Part shown: positions 1 through 5,953 of the stretch, in pieces | Layout of the letters: the number at the start of each line of letters is the position of its first letter | Position numbering within the stretch: position 1 is the first letter of the stretch | Assembly: GCA_029824495.1 (NCBI GenBank) | Contig: JALGXY010000464.1 | Coordinates: 1-7,147, forward strand | DNA: 7,147 nucleotides | Source: Fimbriimonadia bacterium | Lineage (GTDB): Bacteria; Armatimonadota; Fimbriimonadia; Fimbriimonadales; Fimbriimonadaceae | Reading direction: 5' to 3' | Position numbers and translations under genes: made by a program | Notes under the pieces: generated by a model | Databases searched by the model: none | Told to the model about the DNA's origin: nothing | The model's input: only the letters and a program-made list of their open reading frames with translations

Positions 1-140
1 TTTTCTGGTCCAAACGGGGCGCCCGGCTCTGCCTCAGTTTCGAGGCTGGGAATGCGGAGCAGATCCCGCAGGTCATTGATCAGGTCATCTTCGTGTTCTG
101 TCAGCCACTGCTGGGCCTTCGACACGATATCGTCTGGCAT
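1..140 (-). CDS. M20-family metallopeptidase (dipeptidase-like), N-terminal fragment
   Basis: Reading leftwards from an ATG at 138-140, an open frame of 46 complete codons runs off the window edge. It begins MPDDIVSKAQQWLTEHEDDL and continues with a helix ending LRDLLRIPSLETE, followed by GAPFGPE. A helix leading into L.RIPS, and then an APFG-type segment, is the usual start of M20/M28-clan dipeptidases and carboxypeptidases (PepV/Sapep-like), which are di-zinc or manganese enzymes cleaving short peptides in the cytoplasm. The metal-binding His/Asp/Glu residues would lie beyond the edge, so catalytic competence cannot be judged. The gene is divergent from galK with 47 nt between the two start codons. 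No strong Shine-Dalgarno sequence precedes the ATG. The family call rests on a short N-terminus only; the substrate is unknown. Confidence 0.68.
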   Translation of the reverse strand, partial: MPDDIVSKAQQWLTEHEDDLINDLRDLLRIPSLETEAEPGAPFGPE

Positions 141-187
141 CGGGCAGAGGTTACCACCCGCCCCCGAGAATCGGACAGAATCAGCAG

Positions 188-1309
188 GTGAGCCGCGAAC
201 GAGCCATCGATCTGTTTCGATCCCGATTTGGCCAGAATCCTGAGTGGATCGCCGAAGCCCCCGGAAGGGTGAACCTGATCGGCGAGCACACAGACTATCA
301 GGAAGGGTTCGTCATGCCGGCGGCGATCGATCTGAAAATCTGGGTGGCGGCTTCTGCTTCTGATGGCCCTACGACTCTTGTATCCGCAGATCAGGAGGCC
401 GAAGACCAGTTCCCAGTGAGCTCCGTCACGCCTGGTTCTGTCACCACCTGGGCGAAGTACGCAGCCGGTGCCGGCTGGGCTCTCGGGGCAAAGACAGATC
501 TCAACGCGGCGGTGGTCAGCACACTGCCGGCCGGGGCGGGACTCAGCAGCAGCGCAGCTCTCGAGATGGCCTTCAGCCTGATCTGGAACGAAGTCGATCA
601 GTTTGGACTCGACAGCCAGCAGCTCGCTCTGTCATCGCAGAAAGCCGAATCAGAATTTGTCGGCGTGCCGTGCGGAATCATGGATCAGATGGCTTCGGCG
701 ATGGGCCGTGAAGGCTGCGCGATGCACCTCGACACCCGCAGCCTGGAGATCGAATATGCACCGATCCCAGAGGGCATCAGCTTTGTGGTCTGCCACACAG
801 GAAAAGAGCGTCAGCTCCACGGCTCCGAATATGCGGAGCGCCGCGAAGCCTGCGAGAAGGCGTCCCGGCTCCTCAAGGTCCGTTTCCTCCGAGACGCTGA
901 ACTGATCGACTTGAAGGACTCTCCTCTCGTGGGAGAAACGATGATGCGTGCCAGGCACGTGATCACCGAGAACGACCGCTGCGCCCGATTTGCAGCAGCC
1001 CTCAAGAAAGGACAAACTGCCGATCTCGGCCTGCTGATGCTCGGCAGCCACGAGAGTCTGCGAGTCGACTTCGAGGTGAGCTGCCGGGAGCTTGATGAGA
1101 TGGCGACTGCGGCCAGGGAGGCGCCCGGCTTTCTCGGAGCGAGGCTGACAGGAGCCGGATTCGGCGGGGCCTGCATCGCTCTTGTTAAGACCGAAATGGT
1201 CGAGGAATTCTGCCTCAAAGCCGAAGCCGCGTACCGCAACAATGTCGACTCAGAGCCCCGCTTAATTGTCTGCAAGCCCTCCGAAGGGGCTTTTTTGACC
1301 AAGTTTTAG
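188..1309 (+). CDS. galK: Galactokinase
   Basis: GalK phosphorylates alpha-D-galactose at C1 with ATP, the entry step of the Leloir pathway, in the cytoplasm. All GHMP-kinase landmarks are present in 373 residues, a normal family length. The galactokinase signature GRVNLIGEHTDY is at 26-37 (Arg27 near the sugar phosphate site; Glu33, His34 and Asp36 sugar-binding). The ATP-binding PAGAGLSSSAA is at 114-124, GIMDQMAS carries the predicted catalytic base Asp166, and motif 3 LTGAGFGG is at 320-327. The C-terminus keeps the family-typical CKPSxGA before a short LTKF tail. The start is GTG at 188; the upstream AGCAG is a weak ribosome site, and the frame places the signature at the expected distance from the N-terminus. 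No galT, galE or mutarotase gene is adjacent, so it is not in a visible gal operon. A terminator-like hairpin lies inside its last codons. Confidence 0.97.
   Translation: MSRERAIDLFRSRFGQNPEWIAEAPGRVNLIGEHTDYQEGFVMPAAIDLKIWVAASASDGPTTLVSADQEAEDQFPVSSVTPGSVTTWAKYAAGAGWALGAKTDLNAAVVSTLPAGAGLSSSAALEMAFSLIWNEVDQFGLDSQQLALSSQKAESEFVGVPCGIMDQMASAMGREGCAMHLDTRSLEIEYAPIPEGISFVVCHTGKERQLHGSEYAERREACEKASRLLKVRFLRDAELIDLKDSPLVGETMMRARHVITENDRCARFAAALKKGQTADLGLLMLGSHESLRVDFEVSCRELDEMATAAREAPGFLGARLTGAGFGGACIALVKTEMVEEFCLKAEAAYRNNVDSEPRLIVCKPSEGAFLTKF
1274..1296 (+). terminator. Intrinsic-terminator-like hairpin inside the galK 3' end
   Basis: AAGCCC (1274-1279) can pair with GGGCTT (1287-1292) around a 7-nt loop, and a run of six T follows at 1291-1296. 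This has the form of a rho-independent terminator for plus-strand transcripts. It lies wholly within galK, over the codons for the CKPSEGAFL tail, and ends 10 nt before the TAG at 1307-1309. The stem is only 6 bp, and a ribosome translating to the stop would cover it, so strength in vivo is uncertain. No better terminator is visible between galK and the next gene. Confidence 0.5.
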
Positions 1310-1410
1310 GTTCAAACAGACGATTTCCCTATTTTTACCAGGGCGATTGCCATCAATTGTGCCGACATGGAATGTACAGATCAGGCACATGACGCAAGTC
1401 AGGCCTCGGG

Positions 1411-1692
1411 ATGGAAACATCGATGGCACAAACGTCAAACGACACAGAATCACGACAGGTGGTCCGGCTTACTCCAACAGAGATCCGGGTACTGAGCCTC
1501 ATCGCTCAGGGATGCAGCAGCCAGGAAGCAGCAGATAGGCTCGTCGTATCGAAACGAACAGTGGACTTCCATCTGGCCAATGTCTACCAAAAGCTTCAGG
1601 TCCGAAACAGGGTTCAGGCTATCCGAGCAGCAAGCCGGCTTAACCTGATCCCTGCCGACCCCTTCGCGGGTGCCGGCGGACACGATTCCTGA
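1411..1692 (+). CDS. Stand-alone LuxR/GerE-type helix-turn-helix regulator
   Basis: This 93-residue protein is essentially a single LuxR C-terminal DNA-binding domain. The match runs from LTPTEIRVLSLIAQGCSSQE (20-39) through AADRLVVSKRTVDFHLANVY (40-59) to KLQVRNRVQAIRAA (61-74). The recognition helix is expected at about 47-61, and Glu24, Gly34 and the KRTVDFHL segment match the family consensus. No receiver, PAS or autoinducer-binding domain precedes it, as in the small sporulation regulator GerE, so any signal input must come from elsewhere or from expression level. I chose ATG 1411, with AGG at 1401-1403; ATG 1423 (residue 5) is equally possible and loses nothing conserved. The preceding 101 nt after galK hold no gene and no clear promoter. 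A strong terminator follows, so it looks monocistronic. Target genes cannot be read from the sequence. Confidence 0.88.
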   Translation: METSMAQTSNDTESRQVVRLTPTEIRVLSLIAQGCSSQEAADRLVVSKRTVDFHLANVYQKLQVRNRVQAIRAASRLNLIPADPFAGAGGHDS

Positions 1693-1727
1693 GAAATCAG
1701 GAAAACCCAACACGAAGACCACACGCA

Positions 1728-1758
1728 GGGCCGCTTCTCACGAGGCGGCCCCTTTTTT
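1728..1758 (+). terminator. Strong rho-independent terminator after the LuxR-type gene
   Basis: GGGCCGC (1728-1734) pairs perfectly with GCGGCCC (1745-1751) around a 10-nt loop whose CT/AG can extend the stem. A T-run follows at 1753-1758. It starts 35 nt after the stop of the LuxR-type gene and ends 22 nt before the comF start, so it separates the two transcription units. No matching T-run is present for the other strand. Confidence 0.9.
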
Positions 1759-1780
1759 ATGTCTGGCAAAATAGGGCCGT

Positions 1781-2443
1781 ATGAAAGGGGATCTGCTGGA
1801 ATCGTCGCTCAGGTGGCTCTATCCACAACGCTGCGCACTCTGCACAGCCATCGGCGAGCCGACGATCTGTCCGGCTTGTCGCGAGGAGATGGAGGAGCTC
1901 GATGAGCATCTCAGGCGATTCCCCGGCGGCGGGATTCTCACTCAGGCCTGGTCTATCTTCCCCTTTGAAGGCCGTGCAGCTCAGGCGGTCAAGCGGCTCA
2001 AGTACGGTCGGGCCTCTGTGCTGGCCAAGCCGATGGCGCAGATCATGGCGAATGCCTACCACCGATTCTCATTGCCGCACCACGATCTGATCGTTCCTGT
2101 TCCGGTCCATTGGAGCCGCAGGTCATTCAGAGGGTTCAACCAGTCGGTTCTGCTGTGCGAGTCGCTCCCGCAAGAGATGATCCGAGCCGACCTGCTTGTG
2201 AGGAGCAGGAACACCAAGCCCCAGGTCGAGCTGACGGTTCAGCAGCGGCTGTCGAGCCTTCACGGCGCCTTTGAGGCGTCACCCGACGTTAAGGGCCAGT
2301 CGATCCTGCTCGTCGACGATGTGATCACCTCAGGCGGCACGGCCCTCGCCTGCGCCGATGCTCTCGAGCAGGCAGGGGCACTGAAGGCCTCGATCCTCAC
2401 CTTCTGCGGTGATCGAACCGAAGAGCTTAAACCGGCCGAGTAA
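1781..2443 (+). CDS. comF: ComF-family phosphoribosyltransferase-like protein
   Basis: The 220-residue protein has the full ComF layout. An N-terminal four-cysteine zinc finger is formed by C18-x2-C21 and C30-x2-C33 (YPQRCALC...ICPAC). A middle segment contains the family motifs VKRLKYG (70-76) and PVPVHWSRRSFRGFNQS (106-122). A type I phosphoribosyltransferase PRPP loop, LLVDDVITSGGT, is at 176-187. TKPQVELT..QR (145-156) is the usual ComF motif before the loop. ComF is needed for uptake of transforming DNA in Bacillus and Haemophilus and is cytoplasmic; its reaction is not firmly known, and many non-competent bacteria carry it (GntX/ComFC). The ATG at 1781 has AGGG at 1773-1776. It begins just after a terminator and has no other competence gene beside it. 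Its 3' end overlaps the convergent hpf gene by 17 nt. Confidence 0.92.
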   Translation: MKGDLLESSLRWLYPQRCALCTAIGEPTICPACREEMEELDEHLRRFPGGGILTQAWSIFPFEGRAAQAVKRLKYGRASVLAKPMAQIMANAYHRFSLPHHDLIVPVPVHWSRRSFRGFNQSVLLCESLPQEMIRADLLVRSRNTKPQVELTVQQRLSSLHGAFEASPDVKGQSILLVDDVITSGGTALACADALEQAGALKASILTFCGDRTEELKPAE

Positions 2444-2963
2444 CGAGACCGAATCCGCCCTTCTTGGTGCGGAAAACGACCTCAACCTGGCCATTGTCCT
2501 GGTTGCAGAATGTCAGGAACTGGCGATCGATCAGCTCAAGCTGAAGCACAGCCTCTTCGACACTCATCGGTTTTGGCGAAAAGTGCTCGTACTTTTCGAT
2601 CGTCTCTTCCGGCTCATCGACCGGGGCCGCTAGGTGCTCATCGAGAGCCTGCGGAATCGGAGTGCTCCTCCTTCGATGGGAGTTGACCAGCTTTCGCTTC
2701 AGCCGGCGGAGCCTCGTCTCCAGCTTCTCGCTGACATTATCGATGGCTGCTCGAATGCTCTCATCCTTCTCTTGGCCTCTCAGGGTGAAGTGATCCGCGA
2801 AGACCGTGACCTCAACGATGTGGAGGTGTCGCTCTTCGCGATGGACCATTTCGACCTTGTGGGCCTTGTGAAAGTAGCGGTTGAGCTTGCCGAGCTTTTT
2901 GGACGCATATTCGCGGTCCTGATCGGTGAGATTTCCTTCTGCGTTCCGAACCTGCATTTCCAT
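2427..2963 (-). CDS. hpf: Long-form ribosome hibernation promoting factor
   Basis: At 178 residues this is the long HPF type. The N-terminal domain (about 1-98) has the Hpf/YfiA fold signature: QVRNAEGNLTDQDREYASKK, then KLGKLNRYF, then HIVEVTVFADHFTLRGQ and a basic C-terminal helix with RLRRLKRKL. It binds the 30S subunit over the mRNA and tRNA sites. A charged linker of about 30 residues follows, then the dimerisation domain at 131-178, KPMSVEEAVLQLELIDRQF through the terminal FGLVTRPV, which joins two ribosomes into an inactive 100S dimer in stationary phase. The start at 2963 is well supported by AGGTGA six nt upstream; Met3 is a less likely alternative. It is the last gene of the minus-strand cluster, 43 nt after the DUF1080 gene, and runs 17 nt into the comF coding region from the opposite side. 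Confidence 0.95.
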   Translation of the reverse strand: MEMQVRNAEGNLTDQDREYASKKLGKLNRYFHKAHKVEMVHREERHLHIVEVTVFADHFTLRGQEKDESIRAAIDNVSEKLETRLRRLKRKLVNSHRRRSTPIPQALDEHLAAPVDEPEETIEKYEHFSPKPMSVEEAVLQLELIDRQFLTFCNQDNGQVEVVFRTKKGGFGLVTRPV

Positions 2964-2969
2964 GGTCTT

Positions 2970-2975
2970 TCACCT
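2970..2975 (-). promoter_or_regulatory. Shine-Dalgarno site of hpf
   Basis: On the minus strand the sequence reads AAGGTGAAAGACC directly before the ATG. AGGTGA is a near-perfect anti-16S match at 6-nt spacing, clearly stronger than the sites before the other genes here. It fixes the hpf start at 2963 rather than at the ATG two codons downstream. Confidence 0.75.
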
Positions 2976-3006
2976 TATTTATACGCCAATTGGACCGGTT
3001 TTAGAT

Positions 3007-3654
3007 TCACTCAGATGCCAGTTTTTGCAGCTCGATCTTGCGGAACTCGAGCGGCACGCCTTCTGATTGAAGTCCGATCTGTCCTCTGGTCGCACTTCCG
3101 CCGAATCCTTCATTGACATAGTCTTCGTTCACCCAGACCTTGACGCGGTCCTCAACAGCCTCGATCACCATTCGATTCCACTGCCCGATCGGCTTCTCGG
3201 AGTCGTCCGTAAAGTTGGGTGTGCGGACGGACTTTGTCCGTTTCGTTTTGCCCTTCTGGATGATCGACTCGCCGAGCATGTAGAAGTCGCCCGCGTTGCC
3301 GCTCATCACCTGGACCTCGAGGCAGCGAGGAATCAGATTGCTCCAGTGGCGCGGAATCGAGCAGTGGATCAAGACCCCTGAGTTGCCCGCCTTTTCGGTG
3401 AAGCGGTATTCGACAGTCAGACGATAATTTTCGTACTGCGAGTTGGAGATCAGCGTCCCTATCGGCTGTCCTCGGTTGATCAGCAGGCCGTCGCGGACAG
3501 AAAACGACAGATCAGGATTCTCTTTGCCATCGTGTGATGGCGAGTCTTCATGCCAGCCATTCAGGTTCTTGCCATTGAACAGCGGGATCGGTTTGGACCA
3601 ATTGGGCTCCTGGCTCTGCACGCCGAGCAGAGCGAATGCGCAGGCTGTCAGCAT
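3007..3654 (-). CDS. Secreted DUF1080 (3-keto-disaccharide hydrolase family) protein
   Basis: This 215-residue protein is one DUF1080 domain (PF06439, concanavalin-like jelly-roll fold) behind an export signal. Recognisable blocks are WSKPIPLFNGKNLNGWHE near residues 19-36, FSVRDGLLINRG, YENYRLTVEYRFTEKAGNSG with VLIHC, LEVQVMSGNAGDFYMLG, and the C-terminal QWNRMVIEA...VNEDYVNEG...GQIGLQSEGVPLEFRKIEL. Family members hydrolyse 3-keto-glycosides or bind carbohydrate in the envelope or outside the cell; substrate here is unknown. The N-terminus MLTACAFALLGVQSQ is a short hydrophobic segment without the usual Lys/Arg. LTAC resembles a lipobox but lies too near the start to be trusted. An in-frame TGA lies 6 nt upstream of the ATG, so no longer start is possible. 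It lies 29 nt after ispDF; a small CAGCC/GGCTG inverted repeat (3668-3679) sits in that gap. Confidence 0.9.
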   Translation of the reverse strand: MLTACAFALLGVQSQEPNWSKPIPLFNGKNLNGWHEDSPSHDGKENPDLSFSVRDGLLINRGQPIGTLISNSQYENYRLTVEYRFTEKAGNSGVLIHCSIPRHWSNLIPRCLEVQVMSGNAGDFYMLGESIIQKGKTKRTKSVRTPNFTDDSEKPIGQWNRMVIEAVEDRVKVWVNEDYVNEGFGGSATRGQIGLQSEGVPLEFRKIELQKLASE

Positions 3655-3683
3655 GATTCAAGCCTACCAGCCTTGGCTGTGAA

Positions 3684-4790
3684 TTATGCCGATCGGTATA
3701 CCGTCGCGGTCGCAAAGGCGGCGATGCCTTCCCCGCGGCCCAGCGACCCGAGGCCTTCGTTCGTAGTCGCCTTGATGCTCACCTGATCCATGGTCAAGCC
3801 GAGCGGTTCGCTGATCGCTTGCCGCATATCCTCGCGCCGGGCCAAAAGCTTCGGCCGCTCCGCGATCACGCTACAGTCGATGTGCCGAATCGACCAGCCA
3901 GATTCCGCCAGCATCTCGCCAGCAAACTTCAAAAAGTGAACTGAAGGTTTATCCTTCCAGCGGGGATCGGTGTTCGGGAAATGCTCCCCGATATCGCCCA
4001 TGGCGACAGCACCTAGCAGAGCGTCAACAACAGCGTGCACGAGAGCATCCGCATCGCTGTGCCCCTCGAGACCAGGACGGTCGTCGAACTCGACTCCCCC
4101 CAAGATCATGGGGCGGTCTGGATCTTTAGAGAATCGGTGAACGTCGTATCCCATTCCGGTCCTTGTCTCTTCCATCTTCTGCTCCAAATCTTCTTCAAAC
4201 GTGATCTTCTTGTTCGCCGGATCACCCTCGACTATCTCAACGGCCAAGCCAGCCTGCTCCCACAGTGAGGCATCATCCGTCACCACGCCTGATGCCGACA
4301 GGTCTCGGATCAGGTTGAGGCGCGCGCCCTGCGGCGTCTGGACCGCCCTGAGCGTGCCGCGATCGAGTGTCGACACCTGGTCGCCAACAACCTGCTTGAT
4401 CGTATCGGTGACCGGCAGGCCCGGAACGGCCGCCCCTGTCCGCTCGACGCCTTCGATGACTCTTGTGATCAGATCGTGGCTCACCCAAGGGCGTGCTGCG
4501 TCGTGGATCAACACAATCTCGGCACCGGAAGGAAGCTGATCAACACCGATCTTGGAGCTGGCTGCTCGATCCGCGCCACCCTCAACGACGAAGAGCGCCT
4601 GAGGGACAGCAGACCGGATCTCATCCAGCATCTCAGCCGAACAGACCACGCCGACTGAATCGACTTGGGGATGAGCCGCGAGGGCTCGAAAAGACTTCAG
4701 CCAGGTCGGGACGCCGGCAAGGCTCTCGGAGAGCTTATTCCTCCCAAATCGTGCCGAGCTTCCGGCAGCAAGGAGGACCGCGGCGATCAT
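3684..4790 (-). CDS. ispDF: Bifunctional IspD/IspF (MEP cytidylyltransferase / MECDP synthase)
   Basis: One 368-residue chain joins two enzymes of the non-mevalonate (MEP) isoprenoid pathway. IspD (about 1-208) makes CDP-methylerythritol from MEP and CTP. It shows the nucleotide-binding VLLAAGSSARFGRNK (5-19, with Arg14 and Lys19), HDAARP (96-101), RAVQTPQ (148-154), TDDA (171-174) and NKKIT (193-197). IspF (about 212-368) forms the cyclic diphosphate MECDP. It shows GYDVHRF with metal ligands Asp216 and His218, EGHSDADALVHAVVDALLGA (242-261) with His252 as third ligand, GDIGEHFPNTD (265-275), and ATTNEGLGSLGRGEGIAA near the end. Both halves look intact. The linker is very short, as in other IspDF fusions such as those of alpha- and epsilon-proteobacteria. 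Its ATG overlaps the PIN-TRAM stop as ATGA (4787-4790), suggesting translational coupling. IspE, the enzyme between the two steps, is not in the window. Confidence 0.97.
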   Translation of the reverse strand: MIAAVLLAAGSSARFGRNKLSESLAGVPTWLKSFRALAAHPQVDSVGVVCSAEMLDEIRSAVPQALFVVEGGADRAASSKIGVDQLPSGAEIVLIHDAARPWVSHDLITRVIEGVERTGAAVPGLPVTDTIKQVVGDQVSTLDRGTLRAVQTPQGARLNLIRDLSASGVVTDDASLWEQAGLAVEIVEGDPANKKITFEEDLEQKMEETRTGMGYDVHRFSKDPDRPMILGGVEFDDRPGLEGHSDADALVHAVVDALLGAVAMGDIGEHFPNTDPRWKDKPSVHFLKFAGEMLAESGWSIRHIDCSVIAERPKLLARREDMRQAISEPLGLTMDQVSIKATTNEGLGSLGRGEGIAAFATATVYRSA

Positions 4791-5953
4791 CGCCCGTTGC
4801 GGCTCCTATCTGCGCCAGGCTTCTGCTGGCTGGCAAAAATCATCTTGCCTCTTTCGGTCTGGATGACCTGTGTCACCCACACATGGGCTGTCTCGCCAAC
4901 CTTCTCTTCGGCATCATCGACGACGACCATCGTGCCGTCATCTAGGTAGCCGACTCCCTGCCCCTGCTGGTTGCCGGTCCTGATGATCGCCAGGTCGAAC
5001 GCTTCGCCAGGAAGGATCGGTGTCCTCACAGCAAGCGCCAGATCGTTGATGTTCAGGACGCGGACATCCTGGATCGAGGCCACTCGGTTCAGGTTGAAGT
5101 CGTTGCTGACCAGCTCGCCACCGATCGCCTTGGTCACCATGACCAGCCGAGAGTCGACCTCTTCGTTCGGGTCGGGGGAGAATCGGTCGTATGTGCCGAC
5201 CTCAACATCGAAATCTGCCTGCAGCAGCCTCAGAATCTCCAGCCCTCTGCGGCCTCGCTGCCGCCTCAGGCTGTCGGGAGAGTCAGCTATAAACTGGAGT
5301 TCCTTGAGAACGAATTTGGGCACATACATCTCACCCTGGAGAAACCCAGCTGTGACGATGTCGTAGAGCCTGCCATCGATCAGAACGTTTGTATCAAGAA
5401 CCTTGATCCCGGTCGAGCGTTTCAGACCAGCCGAGCGGTGCCAAGGAAGAACTTCGCTGATCGACTTGAGCGCATAGATTGAGACGGCGCTGAAACCGAT
5501 CGTAAGAGTCACTGTGAGTGCGATGCCCCAGGTCTGCCCTTGAAAGAAGGAGAGGAACGGGAACGAAGCGATCAAGCCGCCGAAGATTCCGAGGAACAGA
5601 TCGACTTTGTCGCCGATGTGAATCTTGTCCCAGCGACCGAATGTCTTGCCGTAGACCTGCTGAATCAGGCGCCCGAGTCCCGCACCGACGATCAGGCCAA
5701 GGATGCCCATCGCAGGGCCCGTGTACCAAAACCTTGAATACTCGATGTGTGTCTCGAAGAGTGATGTGCTGGTCAGCCGCTCAAGAAAGCTGGGCATCCA
5801 TACAGCACCAAGAACAGCGCAAACAACCGCAACGATCGCAACGAATACGACGTTTTTGCGCTTCATTTCTACAGGTTTGCGCACCCTCTGGCTAGATTTG
5901 ACCGGCTTCTTATGAACCTCAGTCAGATCGCCCTTCTCTTCACTCTCGCTCAT
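4787..5953 (-). CDS. YacL-type PIN-TRAM membrane protein
   Basis: The 388-residue protein has a basic cytoplasmic N-terminus (1-33), four hydrophobic segments (about 34-53, 79-97, 118-137, 142-162), a PIN nuclease domain and a TRAM domain. The PIN domain starts VLDTNVLIDGR (Asp187, Asn189, Asp193). It continues with VPKFVLKELQ (Glu218), the conserved RRQRGRRGLEIL, VDSRLV (Asp267) and SNDFNLN (Asp285), so the acidic metal-binding set is complete. The TRAM part, about 310-375, includes PGEAFDLAIIRTG...GVGYLDDGTMVVVDDA and WVTQVIQTERGKMIFA. TRAM domains bind RNA, so an RNA-directed nuclease at the membrane is expected, but the role of this family is not settled. Start ATG 5953 is used; Met30 (MKRKNVVFV) is a possible alternative since the first 29 residues are poorly structured. 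It precedes ispDF with a 4-nt overlap, the same order as yacL-ispD-ispF in Bacillus. Confidence 0.93.
   Translation of the reverse strand: MSESEEKGDLTEVHKKPVKSSQRVRKPVEMKRKNVVFVAIVAVVCAVLGAVWMPSFLERLTSTSLFETHIEYSRFWYTGPAMGILGLIVGAGLGRLIQQVYGKTFGRWDKIHIGDKVDLFLGIFGGLIASFPFLSFFQGQTWGIALTVTLTIGFSAVSIYALKSISEVLPWHRSAGLKRSTGIKVLDTNVLIDGRLYDIVTAGFLQGEMYVPKFVLKELQFIADSPDSLRRQRGRRGLEILRLLQADFDVEVGTYDRFSPDPNEEVDSRLVMVTKAIGGELVSNDFNLNRVASIQDVRVLNINDLALAVRTPILPGEAFDLAIIRTGNQQGQGVGYLDDGTMVVVDDAEEKVGETAHVWVTQVIQTERGKMIFASQQKPGADRSRNGR

Noticed and set aside
650..1302. Long minus-strand open frames inside galK (650-1051 and 811-1302)
   Set aside because: They lie antisense to a complete, motif-bearing galactokinase and contain no recognisable domain; they result from codon bias.
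1327..1343. CCCT/AGGG inverted repeat after galK as a second terminator
   Set aside because: The stem is only 4 bp with a 9-nt loop, and no T-run follows.
1347..1375. TTGCCA ... GAATGT as a promoter for the LuxR-type gene
   Set aside because: The -35 match is fair, but the -10 match is poor at 17-nt spacing; not strong enough to list as a feature.
2978..2983. TATAAA on the minus strand just upstream of hpf as a -10 box
   Set aside because: A start site about 7 nt downstream would fall inside the Shine-Dalgarno sequence, and no good -35 lies 16-18 nt upstream. More likely an A/T-rich spacer; hpf is probably transcribed with the upstream genes.
2634..3116. Plus-strand open frame of 160 codons across hpf and the DUF1080 gene
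   Set aside because: Antisense shadow of hpf and its neighbour; no family features, and the minus-strand genes are certain.
3668..3679. CAGCC/GGCTG inverted repeat between ispDF and the DUF1080 gene as a terminator
   Set aside because: The loop is too small and no T-run follows on the minus strand; at most a minor structure near the DUF1080 start.
4493..4945. Plus-strand open frame of 150 codons over the ispDF/PIN-TRAM junction
   Set aside because: Antisense to two well-supported genes; the translation is low-complexity, Arg/Ser-rich and has no family features.
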